Part shown: piece after piece, positions 7,985 to 17,042 of the stretch
Layout: every line of letters begins with the position of its first letter
Position numbering within the stretch: the stretch's first letter is position 1
Assembly: GCA_947627215.1 (NCBI GenBank)
Contig: CANQVD010000010.1
Span: 1 to 64,000 of the forward strand
Length of the DNA: 64,000 nt
From: an uncultured Eisenbergiella sp.
Lineage (GTDB): Bacteria; Bacillota; Clostridia; Lachnospirales; Lachnospiraceae
Direction of reading: 5' to 3'
Translations under genes and position numbers: made by a program
The notes under the pieces: generated by a model
The model's database searches: none
Seen by the model: only the letters and a program-made list of their open reading frames with translations
What the model was told of the DNA's origin: nothing

Positions 7985-9493
7985 TCACAGCTCCAGCTTC
8001 GCGAGCTCTTCCCGGATGCCGCCCTGCCGTTCGGAAAGCATCAGCTCCTCATTATGCCTCTGATAGTCCGGACAGCCGAACATGGCGATGAAGCGGGCGC
8101 TGGAAACGTTCACCGTCAGCTCCGTCACCAGAATCAGCATCTCATTGCCGTCCGCAAACGCACGCTCCACAAAACAGAACAGCGCATGCAGCCTGGCCTT
8201 TGTTTCCTCCGTCTCCCCGCGCAGGGCCGCCGTGCGCGCATCGAACCGGGTCTTTAAAAGACCGAACGCCTCCGCGCCTTCCACCCGTCCGGCAAGCTGC
8301 AATTCTTTCTGCGCCTCCTGCAGGAAGCGCAGCACCGCCCGGTGCTTCCGCCTGTCCTGGTCGGAGAGAGAACTGGCCTTCTCCCGGGATTCCATCAGCT
8401 TCCGCCGCCCTTCCTCCTGCATTTTCAAAACGCTCAGGACCTCCTGCCCCCGCCCGGCGGCGGCCCGCACCGCTTTCAGAAGCGCCGCCAGATCGGACAG
8501 ATACGCCGCGTTTTCCATTGCCTCCCGAATGTCGTTCTGGATGCGGTCGATCAGCATGCCCAGCAGGGAAAGCCGCTCGTCAAAGGGCGCGGCCGAGGCC
8601 TTCCGCACGGTTTCCTCTCCCGCCTCCCCGGCCAGGATCCCTTCAACCTGATAGTCCCGTTTGTATTTCCGGTACAGATCGTAGTACGCCGTGAACTCCT
8701 TTACCACCCGCTCGTTTCGCAGATACTGCTCCACCAGCGTTTCGTCCGCCGGCAGCCCTTCCTCCTCATACAGGGAAAGCGCCGTGGAGAGATCCTCCCA
8801 GCCCCGGGCCGTCACATAGGAACGCCCGCTGACGGTCGTTTCGATCCGGTAAAAATATTCCTTTTTCAAATCCAGGAAATTGGTGACCGCATTGTGGAGC
8901 CCCTTTTCCAGCGCATAGGCTTTCCAGGCCTCGAAATCCTCCTCCACCTCGAGCACCCGCAGCCGGTCCATGGTCACCACGTCGAATTCCCGGACAGATT
9001 TATTGTATTCCGGCGGATTTCCCGCCGTCACAATGACCCAGCCCTCCGGCACCTGATGCCGTCCGAAGGTTTTGTACTGCAAAAACTGCAGCATGGAAGG
9101 GGCCAGCGTCTCCGACACGCAGTTGATCTCATCCAGAAAAAGGATCCCTTCCCGGATGCCGCTCTCCTCCATCACATCATAGACGGAGGCGATGATCTCG
9201 CTCATGGTATATTCGGAGATATCCGTCTCTTTTCCGCCGTAGACGCGATGGCGGATAAAGGGCAGCCCCAGCGCGGACTGTCTGGTGTGGTGGGTCATGG
9301 AATAGGAAACCAGCGCGATCCCCAGCTCCTGCGCCACCTGCTCCATGATGGCCGTCTTGCCAATCCCCGGCGCGCCCAGCAGAAAAAGCGGACGCTGCCG
9401 CACCACGGGGATCCGATACTCCCCGTATTCATCCTTTTTCAGATATATTTTTGCGGAATCCCTGATATATTCCTTCGCCTGTCTGATATTCAT
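7985..9493 (-). CDS. MoxR-type AAA+ ATPase
   Basis: A 502-residue AAA+ chaperone-like ATPase. Walker A is GAPGIGKTAI near residues 40-49 and Walker B is GILFLDEINC near 115-125. The sensor region reads IVTAGNPPEYNKS. After the AAA core (to about 290) comes a long helical, charged region of roughly 200 residues that is not typical of the shortest MoxR proteins. MoxR ATPases usually work with a VWA protein to remodel or insert cofactors into a client complex. The VWA gene is 23 bases upstream in the same operon, matching that pairing. The client is unknown. Confidence 0.9.
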   Translation of the reverse strand: MNIRQAKEYIRDSAKIYLKKDEYGEYRIPVVRQRPLFLLGAPGIGKTAIMEQVAQELGIALVSYSMTHHTRQSALGLPFIRHRVYGGKETDISEYTMSEIIASVYDVMEESGIREGILFLDEINCVSETLAPSMLQFLQYKTFGRHQVPEGWVIVTAGNPPEYNKSVREFDVVTMDRLRVLEVEEDFEAWKAYALEKGLHNAVTNFLDLKKEYFYRIETTVSGRSYVTARGWEDLSTALSLYEEEGLPADETLVEQYLRNERVVKEFTAYYDLYRKYKRDYQVEGILAGEAGEETVRKASAAPFDERLSLLGMLIDRIQNDIREAMENAAYLSDLAALLKAVRAAAGRGQEVLSVLKMQEEGRRKLMESREKASSLSDQDRRKHRAVLRFLQEAQKELQLAGRVEGAEAFGLLKTRFDARTAALRGETEETKARLHALFCFVERAFADGNEMLILVTELTVNVSSARFIAMFGCPDYQRHNEELMLSERQGGIREELAKLEL

Positions 9494-9516
9494 GCCTGCC
9501 GTTTCCTTTGTCTTTT

Positions 9517-10830
9517 TTATCCGGAAAAACCGTCCTGACGCTCCAGCGCATCCTCTTCCAGCACCACCCGGATCGCCCAGGGCGGAACCTCAGGTTGCTT
9601 ATCATCTTCCCGCAGGAAGGCGAAGATCACGTCATACCCGGGCATCCGTTCCGGATATACCCCGTATCCGTCGGTAAAATAGATCAGACCCTTTAAATTT
9701 TCAAATTCACCCTTCCGCCGCAATTCCTCCACATAGGAAAAAACCGGCCGGAAATCCGTGGATCCAAAGCCCCGCAGCTCTCCCTTTCGCATAAACGCCT
9801 CGAATTCTTCCCCGCAGGTGATCTTCACATCGGAGCGGACTTCACTGTCGCACTGAAGGATATGTACGTTGACCTTCTGAAAAAAATGCTCTGTCGCTTT
9901 CAGGATCGAATACGTCTGCCGCAGGAATGCGCGCACCAGAGAACCCCTGCAGGACGCGGAAGTGTCCAGCGCGATGACAAACTCCCGCACCTTTTTCACA
10001 TCCCGATATTCCAGCGGCTCCACCAACGGCATATTTCCGTACCGCGACAGACCGTAGGTGTAATAAATATAGTCGAACTCCTCCTCGTTGACGGACACTT
10101 CCTCGCCCATCACCGTGAAGCGCCGCAGCAGCTTCGCGTAATCGTACCGCTCCTTCGTGGCCTCCGCCAGATTTTTCTCCAGACTTTCCGAGTCCGTTTT
10201 CCCTTTGGAAAAGCTTTTCAGATCCGCCCCGACCCGTTCGCTCAGCTTCTTCCACTGTTCTTCCGAAAGCAGAAGCTCCCGGGGTTCCTGCCGCCTCCAC
10301 AGTTCGTGGGAATCCCGTCCGAAAAGACGCCGCAGCCGCCGTTCCTCTTCCTGCGCGAGTGGATTCCTGCGGAAATACCGGTAAACCCGTTCCGCCGTCA
10401 GCGCGCCGGCCTGGCCGGAAAGCGCCTCCAGCACAGCCCTGGCCTCGTCGTCCGTCTCCAGCCCCGCAAAAGAAAGCCGCATTTCCAGGATCGTATTTTC
10501 CACGGCGATATCCGCGGACAGATCCCAAAGCGGCCCGTCCACCTTATCGTACCGAAAGCTGTGGTAGAAAATACAGTGCAGCAGCGTATGCAGATACAGC
10601 CTCGCCCCGAAATCCGGCTCCTCCCGGCACTGCCGCAGAAGGAGCAGCGGATCGTAATACAGCGCGGAAGCATCCGCGGACGCCCCCAGCGCCCCCGGCC
10701 GTTCCACGGGGCGAAGCCTGGACAGCGCCGCATCCAGGAAACGCAGATGGATCAATATGCTGTCTCTCGCCAGTTCCAGGATCCGGGCCGCCAGGCGGGA
10801 CCGGTCCTGCTGTTGCTCCCTGCTGTACAA
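9517..10830 (-). CDS. VWA domain protein with N-terminal metallopeptidase-like domain (DUF2201 type)
   Basis: A 437-residue partner of MoxR. The N-terminal half resembles the DUF2201 putative metallopeptidase domain: HTLLHCIFYHSF near residue 85 followed by DLSADIAVENTI. The C-terminal VWA domain has the MIDAS start DTSASC near residue 290, a later STDFRPVFSY Thr site and FTDGYG as the Asp strand. The HEXXH zinc motif is not intact (HTLLH), so peptidase activity is doubtful. It is the first gene of the leftward operon, after about 150 bp that include a perfect small palindrome at 10920-10936. Confidence 0.85.
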   Translation of the reverse strand: MYSREQQQDRSRLAARILELARDSILIHLRFLDAALSRLRPVERPGALGASADASALYYDPLLLLRQCREEPDFGARLYLHTLLHCIFYHSFRYDKVDGPLWDLSADIAVENTILEMRLSFAGLETDDEARAVLEALSGQAGALTAERVYRYFRRNPLAQEEERRLRRLFGRDSHELWRRQEPRELLLSEEQWKKLSERVGADLKSFSKGKTDSESLEKNLAEATKERYDYAKLLRRFTVMGEEVSVNEEEFDYIYYTYGLSRYGNMPLVEPLEYRDVKKVREFVIALDTSASCRGSLVRAFLRQTYSILKATEHFFQKVNVHILQCDSEVRSDVKITCGEEFEAFMRKGELRGFGSTDFRPVFSYVEELRRKGEFENLKGLIYFTDGYGVYPERMPGYDVIFAFLREDDKQPEVPPWAIRVVLEEDALERQDGFSG

Positions 10831-10919
10831 AGCTTTCCTTCCTCCGGGTCGTGCGTTTTTTCAGGCGGCCTTCGGACATGGCGCCTCCGGCGGATTTCAT
10901 GCGCCTGACATGGTAACGA

Positions 10920-10936
10920 ACGAATCTTCGATTCGT
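10920..10936. repeat. Small perfect inverted repeat upstream of VWA/MoxR operon
   Basis: ACGAATC, 3-base spacer TTC, GATTCGT. It sits about 90 bp before the VWA start and after the terminator of the preceding operon, where the operon promoter should be. It could be an operator. No clear -35/-10 pair could be fixed, although a minus-strand TAAAAT near 10955-10965 is possible. Confidence 0.4.
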
Positions 10937-10980
10937 GAGTAAATAACCGCTTGCAGCTATTTTATCACAGAAACAGAAAA

Positions 10981-11006
10981 AAGGACAGATGCTTTTATCT
11001 GTCCTT
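10981..11006 (-). terminator. Rho-independent terminator of the 11098-13042 unit
   Basis: Perfect 10-bp stem AAGGACAGAT/ATCTGTCCTT with a 6-base loop, followed on the minus strand by TTTTTTCTG. It lies about 90 bp after the stop of the 11098 gene and separates that unit from the VWA/MoxR operon. Confidence 0.8.
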
Positions 11007-11097
11007 TCCCTCTTAGCCGCGTTTCCGTTCCGCTTCCGGGGCCGGGAACCGAAATGCGCTCCCGGGACCGGCGCCGCCAAAACGCCTTGCCGTCCGT

Positions 11098-12099
11098 CTA
11101 CTCCGGCCGTTCCGCGGTCACGGCGGCCCGGCCCGCGGCCCGGCCCACGCTGACCAGCTCCCGTGACACGGCATAGAGCACCAGAAACGTCATGTATTGC
11201 CGCTCCTTCAGCCCGTCCTGCATCGCGTCCAGCAGGCGCAGCATCTCCCCGCGGGAAAGCCGCATGGTCTCGCAGGCCGACAGCGGAAGCCCCGCAATAT
11301 CCATCACCTGATAGAGCTGCTCCAGCCATTCGCTTCCCAGACGTCCCTTTTCCCGAATGTAAGCCGGATGCTGCGGATTGATGAAATGAGCCGAAAGCCA
11401 TTCCAGGCGCTCCTCCTCCTGTACCGCGTCCTCCGTCCGCGCGCCCGCGGCCCGCTCCGGCGCCTCCAGGCAGCGCGCGGTGAAGTCCCGCAGCCTCCGC
11501 AGCTTCGGCCAGAGCTGATCCCGGTCATAGACCGCCCGGTCCTGCAGCGCTGCCATCAGCAGGAGCACGCCGGACATCGCGCTGCTCATACAGCCGCTGT
11601 CTCCCCAGGGCGCACGCAGCTCGTTCCAGACCGCCGCGTCCAGATACGGGACGCTTTTTATCCTGTCCGCGGCGTACCGCCAGGTCCCGTTGAGCAGCCG
11701 TCTCACCTGATGGAAATTGCCGGGCGACGGATCTTCCTCCGCCCGCGACAGGATCCCCGCCGCATAGATGGCGCTGCGCCGTTCCTTCCAGCCGAATTTT
11801 TCCAGGAACGCCGGATGGCGCCGCATCCAGGCCACGCCCTGCTCGTACCACTTTTCGCGCAGCTTTTCGTCCGCGCCCTTCAGCCACCGGCCGCCCTTTT
11901 CCTGGTTGGCCGCGGCGTAGACCGCCGCGGGGATCAGATAAATCCTGCCTTCCTCTTCCCTGCGCTCCATGCAGGCGAGCTGACGCCGCTCCACTTCGGA
12001 AAGCCTTCTGCCGCCCCGGAGGTCCCGCATATATTCCAGCGTATACAAACTGTCTTTTTCCGAGCATACGAAATAGAAAACCTGTGCGTTCTCAGACAT
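11098..12099 (-). CDS. Uncharacterised protein translationally coupled to DUF5688-like gene
   Basis: About 333 residues from ATG 12099 (MSENAQVFYFVC), with GGAGG about 9 bases upstream. The start overlaps the end of the upstream gene by 8 bases, so translation is probably coupled. The protein is rich in Arg, Glu and Trp and mostly helical by appearance (YEQGVAWMRRHPAFLEKFGW, LDAMQDGLKERQYMTF). No signal peptide, membrane span or known catalytic motif was recognised. Its stop is followed by the terminator at 10981. The location next to the MoxR/VWA operon is suggestive but no functional link is proven. Confidence 0.7.
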   Translation of the reverse strand: MSENAQVFYFVCSEKDSLYTLEYMRDLRGGRRLSEVERRQLACMERREEEGRIYLIPAAVYAAANQEKGGRWLKGADEKLREKWYEQGVAWMRRHPAFLEKFGWKERRSAIYAAGILSRAEEDPSPGNFHQVRRLLNGTWRYAADRIKSVPYLDAAVWNELRAPWGDSGCMSSAMSGVLLLMAALQDRAVYDRDQLWPKLRRLRDFTARCLEAPERAAGARTEDAVQEEERLEWLSAHFINPQHPAYIREKGRLGSEWLEQLYQVMDIAGLPLSACETMRLSRGEMLRLLDAMQDGLKERQYMTFLVLYAVSRELVSVGRAAGRAAVTAERPE

Positions 12100-13042
12100 C
12101 CCGCTCCACCTCCAGGAATTCTCCGTCCTGAAAGATCCCGAAGCAGTCCCCGTCATACCGATAACGGTACACCCGGTTCGTCAGGATCTCCGCACAGCGG
12201 TTGCAGTGCTTGTTGGTATCCCGAAGGCTGCTGCCGATCACATCCGGGGAGATCATGCTGGCGGCATGGATCTGCGCCTCGTGAATGCTGGTGAACGCCA
12301 CATAAAAGTCTTCGCCGAAGCTCTCGGCGATCTGTCTGGCCACGCCGGGATAAAACAGCGCGATGGCGCCGTTGATCTCCAGCGTATTGGTCAGGATGTA
12401 TCCCCGCATCCCCTTTTTGATCTGGGCCTTTCCCTCCGGCGTCATGAACTGGCCGTCCTCGTGCTTTTTCCGGTCCCAGGCCAGCAAATCCTCCACGCTG
12501 TACAGCCGGGGCGGATACAGGAAGCTGGTGTTGACCAGCGCCTCCTCCAGCACCTCCTTCTCGTCCTTTTTCCAGTTCTGCATCTGGCTCCGGTGCATCT
12601 TGGCGGTGAAATAGTCCCCGCCCTCGTGAGCCATCACGGCGTAAAGCACCAGGGCGATATCTCCGATCCGGGTGTACGGGACATCCTTCAGATCCCTTTT
12701 CGCATACTGATAATTCAGCGGGCGCAGGATCAGGTCGTTTTTCACCTTTTCATAAGTGCTCTCCTCGGACAGCGCCGTGCTTTCCTGGGCCTGCATCGCC
12801 GCCCGGAGGATCTCAAACAGTCTGGCCACCTCGGCCTCCTTTTCCTCCTTCGTGCCCTCGCTGATGCACGCTATCATTTCCCTGCTCTGCCGGAGCCTGG
12901 CGCAGCATTCCTTCTTCCCGCTGCGCAGTCGGAACAGAAAATGATTCTGTTCATATGTCACCCGGAACGGATAGGGAAATTCCCGGTCGATCTTCGCCTG
13001 CAGGTAGCTTTTGACCTGCTCGATCTTTTCCTCCTGCTTCAC
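12092..13042 (-). CDS. DUF5688-like protein
   Basis: A 316-residue cytoplasmic protein. The stretch MRGYILTNTLEINGAIALFY followed by PGVARQIAESFGEDFYVAF and SSIHE-like TSIHEAQIH resembles the DUF5688 family that is common in Lachnospiraceae; this is a memory-based match. The C-terminal CNRCAEILTNRVYRY has a possible CxxC metal site. Start at 13042 is supported by AAGGAGG about 8 bases upstream. First gene of a two-gene unit with its own likely promoter near 13174. No enzymatic function is known to me for the family. Confidence 0.7.
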   Translation of the reverse strand: MKQEEKIEQVKSYLQAKIDREFPYPFRVTYEQNHFLFRLRSGKKECCARLRQSREMIACISEGTKEEKEAEVARLFEILRAAMQAQESTALSEESTYEKVKNDLILRPLNYQYAKRDLKDVPYTRIGDIALVLYAVMAHEGGDYFTAKMHRSQMQNWKKDEKEVLEEALVNTSFLYPPRLYSVEDLLAWDRKKHEDGQFMTPEGKAQIKKGMRGYILTNTLEINGAIALFYPGVARQIAESFGEDFYVAFTSIHEAQIHAASMISPDVIGSSLRDTNKHCNRCAEILTNRVYRYRYDGDCFGIFQDGEFLEVERDV

Positions 13043-13145
13043 TCAAATACCTCCTTATGATTTGATGTTCGTCCCCGTCGGATACCTGTTGAACCACGCG
13101 AAATAGAAGAAATTCCAGAATTTTCAAGATATCTTATACAGGAAT

Positions 13146-13179
13146 GGAAACGGCTTTCCGGGCCGTTTCCAGCATTATA
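13146..13179 (-). promoter_or_regulatory. Likely promoter and leader hairpin of the DUF5688 unit
   Basis: Minus-strand TATAAT at 13174-13179 without a good -35, followed at once by a 9-bp stem GGAAACGGC/GCCGTTTCC (13146-13154 with 13162-13170). The hairpin lacks a T tract, so it looks more like a 5'-leader structure about 105 bases before the start codon than a terminator. Confidence 0.35.
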
Positions 13180-13268
13180 GCACAGCGGCAGAAAAAGTGA
13201 GTACCATATCCGGAAGGTATTTTTGCACAATCCGCTTTTCTTTTTATACAATCGTTCTCCCGGCCGCC

Positions 13269-14171
13269 TCATTCCCAGAGCTTCCGGAACGCGTTCCAGG
13301 TTTTCTCCAGCCCCGCCTCCAGCGGCGTCCACGAAAGGCCCGTCTCCGCCGCGATCCTGCTGCCGTCATAATACTCCGTTTCCTCCGCGGTCAGCGGGAA
13401 CGGCAGAAAAGCCGCCGGATCCTGCGCCGCCTCCCGGAAGGGGAGCCTGCGCAGCCGCATCCGTCCCCCGGAGGCCCGACAGAAGGCATCCAGAAAGCCC
13501 TCGTAATCCACCGTCCCTCCCGCCAGATTATACGCCTGCCCGAAGGCCTTCCGGTTCCCCGAAAGCGCCAGCGTCATGGCCGCGGCATCCTTCACGTAGA
13601 CCGGCTGGAAACGGCCGGGCGCGCCCACCGGGCAGACGATCGTCTGCCCTTCGCAGGCCAGACGCACGAATTCCGATTCCCTGGGCGCGTAGTTGAAGGG
13701 CCCGTACAAAACGGCAGGCCGGATCAGGGTCGGATAAATTCCCCGCCGCGCGCAGCACGCCTCCAGCTCCTTTTCCAGCAGGCGCTTCTGCCAGATATAT
13801 TCCCCGTTTTCCCCGCCGAAACGTCTTTCCTCCAGCGGTGCCTCCTCCGTCAGGGGGCGGCCGGTCCATTTCCGGTACACATCCGCCGTGCTGATCAGAA
13901 TATACTGGGTCGGGGTCTTTGTCAGATGCGCCGCGATCCGCGCCACATCCCCTTCCCGGTAAGCGCAGAAATCAACCACCGCGTCAAACGCTCTCCCCTC
14001 CAGGGCCTTAAGAGACGCATCCTCCCGCCTGTCGGCACAGAGGCATTCCGCGCCGAATTCCGCCATGGACCAGGTGCCCCGGTTCAGGACCGTCACCTCA
14101 TTGCCGGGGGCGGCGAGCATCGTATATACCCTTCCGAAGAAATAGCTGCCGCCGATCACGAGAATTTTCAT
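13269..14171 (-). CDS. NAD-dependent epimerase/dehydratase family protein
   Basis: Extended short-chain dehydrogenase of 300 residues from ATG 14171. The Rossmann motif reads MKILVIGGSYFFGR, an atypical GGSYFFG version of GxxGxxG. STADVY and the later Lys (IWQKRLLEKE) take the positions of the active-site Ser and Lys, but the YxxxK Tyr appears as Y in GEYIWQK. LIRPAVLYGP and the VYVKDAA motif match sugar-nucleotide or isoflavone-reductase-like members. It runs divergently from glgC. A second, more distant relative lies at 38406. Substrate unknown. Confidence 0.85.
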   Translation of the reverse strand: MKILVIGGSYFFGRVYTMLAAPGNEVTVLNRGTWSMAEFGAECLCADRREDASLKALEGRAFDAVVDFCAYREGDVARIAAHLTKTPTQYILISTADVYRKWTGRPLTEEAPLEERRFGGENGEYIWQKRLLEKELEACCARRGIYPTLIRPAVLYGPFNYAPRESEFVRLACEGQTIVCPVGAPGRFQPVYVKDAAAMTLALSGNRKAFGQAYNLAGGTVDYEGFLDAFCRASGGRMRLRRLPFREAAQDPAAFLPFPLTAEETEYYDGSRIAAETGLSWTPLEAGLEKTWNAFRKLWE

Positions 14172-14329
14172 GAATGGGCCCTCCCACAAAAACGCTTTTT
14201 TTGAGTGTAACACGGAATCCGCGCAAAATATATGTTCAGCCTGTCGGTATTCCGCTCCGAAAAAAGGATATATTTCACAAAACCTCCGTTTCGTCGCGCA
14301 AATATCTTTCTCTTTTTCTTTTTTTATGG

Positions 14330-14335
14330 TACAAT
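14330..14335 (+). promoter_or_regulatory. Putative extended -10 for glgCD
   Basis: TACAAT preceded by TGG forms an extended -10, 40 bases upstream of the glgC start. The -35 region is a T/C-rich run with no clear consensus. Confidence 0.4.
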
Positions 14336-14375
14336 TTACACATCTACAAAAATATACCTGTCAGGGGGACATATT

Positions 14376-15584
14376 ATGGCAAAAGAAATGATTGCTATGC
14401 TTCTTGCCGGCGGCCAGGGTTCCCGTCTGTACGCTCTGACCCAGAAACTGGCAAAACCCGCAGTTCCTTTTGGCGGAAAGTACCGCATCATCGACTTTCC
14501 GCTTTCCAACTGCGTCAACTCCGGCATCGATACCGTGGGCATCCTGACCCAGTATCAGCCTCTTGTGCTCAATGAATATATCGGAAACGGACAGCCCTGG
14601 GACCTGGACCGTCTCTACGGCGGCGTTCACGTGCTCCCGCCGTATCAGCAGGCCTCCGGTTCCGACTGGTACAAGGGAACCGCCAACGCGATCTACCAGA
14701 ACATTTCCTTCATCGAGCGCTACAATCCGCAGTACGTCATCATCCTCTCCGGCGACCAGATCTGCAAACAGGATTACAGCGACTTCCTGCGCTTCCATAA
14801 AGAAAAGGGCGCGGAATTTTCCGTGGCCGTCATGGAAGTGCCCTGGGAGGAGGCGTCGCGCTTCGGCCTGATGGTTGCTGATGAAAACGACAAGATCACC
14901 GAGTTCCAGGAAAAGCCCAAAAATCCCAAGTCCAACCTGGCCTCCATGGGCATTTACATATTCAACTGGGACATCCTCAAAAAATACCTGATCGAGGACG
15001 AGGCGGACCCCAACTCCGAGAACGATTTCGGCAACAACATCATCCCCAACCTGCTGCGTGACGGGCGCAATATGTACGCCTACCATTTCAGCGGCTACTG
15101 GAAGGATGTGGGCACCATTTCCTCCCTCTGGGAAGCCAATATGGAGGTGCTGGATCCGGAGCATTCCGGCATCGACCTCTTCGACGACGAATGGAAGATC
15201 TACAGCCGCAACAGCGGAATGCCCGGTCATAAGATCAGTCCCGAGGCCATCGTGGAGAACTCCATGATCACCGACGGCTGCCGTATCTCCGGCTCCGTGA
15301 AGCATTCCATCCTCTTCGCGGGCGTGCGCGTGGAGCCCGGCGCGGAAGTGGAGGATGCGGTGGTGATGGGCGGTTCCGTCATCAAAGCCGGCGCCGTCGT
15401 CAAGCACTGCATCGTCGCGGAAAACGTTGTCATCGGTGAGAACGCCGTGGTGGGCGCCATGCCCGCGGACGGCGAGAAGGCGGTGGCCACCATCGGCCCC
15501 GGCGTCTACGTGGGCTCCAACGCCAAGATCGGCCCCAACGCCATGGTCAACAATAATGTAAAGGACGGTGACGTACAATGGTAA
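14376..15584 (+). CDS. glgC: Glucose-1-phosphate adenylyltransferase
   Basis: Makes ADP-glucose from glucose-1-phosphate and ATP, the committed step of glycogen synthesis. It has 402 residues; ATG 14376 ([14 protein letters not shown]) is the start, behind AGGGGG about 7 bases upstream. [20 protein letters not shown] is the nucleotide-binding loop; [18 protein letters not shown] and FQEKPKNP are the catalytic and sugar-binding blocks. The C-terminal half has left-handed beta-helix hexapeptides ([20 protein letters not shown]). It overlaps glgD by 7 bases, so the two subunits are likely made together. Confidence 0.96.
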   Translation: MAKEMIAMLLAGGQGSRLYALTQKLAKPAVPFGGKYRIIDFPLSNCVNSGIDTVGILTQYQPLVLNEYIGNGQPWDLDRLYGGVHVLPPYQQASGSDWYKGTANAIYQNISFIERYNPQYVIILSGDQICKQDYSDFLRFHKEKGAEFSVAVMEVPWEEASRFGLMVADENDKITEFQEKPKNPKSNLASMGIYIFNWDILKKYLIEDEADPNSENDFGNNIIPNLLRDGRNMYAYHFSGYWKDVGTISSLWEANMEVLDPEHSGIDLFDDEWKIYSRNSGMPGHKISPEAIVENSMITDGCRISGSVKHSILFAGVRVEPGAEVEDAVVMGGSVIKAGAVVKHCIVAENVVIGENAVVGAMPADGEKAVATIGPGVYVGSNAKIGPNAMVNNNVKDGDVQW

Positions 15585-16720
15585 ATTCCAATACCAGCGC
15601 TTTGGGCATTATCTTCCCCAACAGTTATGACTCTCTCGTTCCCGAACTGGTCAGCGAGCGCCTGATGGCCTCCATTCCGTTCGCGGGACGTTACCGCATG
15701 GTGGACTTTCTGCTGTCCAGCATGGTGAACAGCGGCATCGACAACATCTCCATCATCGTCCGCAAGAACTACCACTCCCTGATGGACCATCTGGGCTCCG
15801 GGCGTGAGTGGGATCTGACCCGGAAAAACGGGGGCCTGAGCATTTTCCCGCCCTACTCCGAAAAGAACGTGAAGGTCTACAGCGGGCGCGTGGAGGCGGT
15901 GGCCAGCATCCTGGATTTCCTGGAGACCCAGAAGGAAAAATATGTGATCCTCTCCGACACCCATACGGCGGTGAACTTCGATTTCCGCAAAATGCTGGAA
16001 GAGCACATTTCCAGCGGCGCGGACGTCAGCGTCGCCTACAAGAGAGAGGAGATTCCCGAAGGCTTCAAGAAGATCGAAGTCGGCAGGAGCGATCTGTACT
16101 ACACCCTATCCATCGACAACGGCAGAGTGAACCGGATCTTCATCAACGCTCCCGAGCCCGGCCCGCAGAATTTCTCCATGAATATTTACATCATGGACCG
16201 CAAATTCCTGATGGAGCAGGTAAAGGGCGCCTACGCCCGCGGCTATGTCTACTTCGAGCGCGACATCCTGGCTCCCCGGCTGGAAAAACTGCACGTGCAC
16301 GCCTATGAGTTCACCGGCTATACCGCCCGGATCAGCGATATGAAGAGCTATTTCGACGAGAACATGAAGCTGTTAGACGACGAGAACCTGGACGGCCTGT
16401 TCTCCCCCAGCCCGGTCTACACCAAGATCCGTGACGACAACCCGACCCGCTACATCAACGGCGCCACCGCCAAAAACGTCATGGTGGCTGACGGCTGTGT
16501 GATCGAGGGCGACATCGAGAACTGCGTGCTGTTCCGAGGCGTGAAGGTGGGCAAAGGCGCGAAGGTCAAGAACTGTGTGCTGATGCAGGATACCGTCATC
16601 GAGGACGGCGCCGAGGTCGAATATCTCATCACCGACAAGAACGTCACCATCACCGCCGGCAAGACCATGAAGGGCGCGGACACCCATCCGGTATACGTCG
16701 CCAAATATCAGGTGGTATAA
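15578..16720 (+). CDS. glgD: GlgD subunit of glucose-1-phosphate adenylyltransferase
   Basis: Regulatory or non-catalytic partner of GlgC; 380 residues. It keeps the overall fold ([40 protein letters not shown]) but lacks the GGxGxRL nucleotide loop of GlgC, as usual for Glg[14 protein letters not shown] replaces the GDQ active-site block. The C-terminal beta-helix is present. In Bacillota the GlgC/GlgD heteromer is more active than GlgC alone. Start overlaps the end of glgC, and the unit ends at the terminator at 16766. No glycogen synthase gene follows, so the rest of the pathway is elsewhere. Confidence 0.94.
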   Translation: MVNSNTSALGIIFPNSYDSLVPELVSERLMASIPFAGRYRMVDFLLSSMVNSGIDNISIIVRKNYHSLMDHLGSGREWDLTRKNGGLSIFPPYSEKNVKVYSGRVEAVASILDFLETQKEKYVILSDTHTAVNFDFRKMLEEHISSGADVSVAYKREEIPEGFKKIEVGRSDLYYTLSIDNGRVNRIFINAPEPGPQNFSMNIYIMDRKFLMEQVKGAYARGYVYFERDILAPRLEKLHVHAYEFTGYTARISDMKSYFDENMKLLDDENLDGLFSPSPVYTKIRDDNPTRYINGATAKNVMVADGCVIEGDIENCVLFRGVKVGKGAKVKNCVLMQDTVIEDGAEVEYLITDKNVTITAGKTMKGADTHPVYVAKYQVV

Positions 16721-16765
16721 AACCGCGGCGGCGGCAAAACAATACGGCAGAAAACATCCGACAGG

Positions 16766-16797
16766 TGCGGGCTGCGGCAAAAGCGGTCCGCATTTTT
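16766..16797 (+). terminator. Terminator of glgCD
   Basis: Ten-pair stem TGCGGGCTGC/GCGGTCCGCA with two G-U pairs, loop of 7 bases, then TTTTTCTG, 45 bases after the glgD stop. The wider gap 16721-17042 also holds an A/T homopolymer stretch near 16820-16840 and the spaced inverted repeat at 16879-16957; no gene was seen. Confidence 0.75.
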
Positions 16798-16878
16798 CTG
16801 TCCGCCCGGCGGATTTTGTAAAAAAATAAAATTTTTTTTCACCTCTTTCGTATCTTTTCACCGCTGAAACTGTATATA

Positions 16879-16957
16879 CCTGTGAGAATTATTTTCGACA
16901 AAACTCTCATTTTTTCATTCGTGGCCGCGTTCTCCGGCCGCACAATATTCTCACAGG
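16879..16957. repeat. Spaced inverted repeat in convergent gap
   Basis: CCTGTGAGAAT at 16879-16889 and its exact complement ATTCTCACAGG at 16947-16957, with 57 bases between that themselves contain a GC-rich partial hairpin. It lies between the ends of two convergent genes. It could be a leftward terminator structure or a small mobile-element remnant. Confidence 0.4.
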
Positions 16958-17042
16958 CCCCCTACACAGCCGCTCCCCTGCCGCGTAAAGGGCCTGTTCT
17001 GTCATTCCTTTTCCTCCCGGAAAACGGGCCCGCCGTTTCCGG

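Noticed and set aside
9517-10830. Active zinc metallopeptidase
   Set aside because: The expected HEXXH is replaced by HTLLH; only the fold resemblance remains, so it is called a VWA partner of MoxR.
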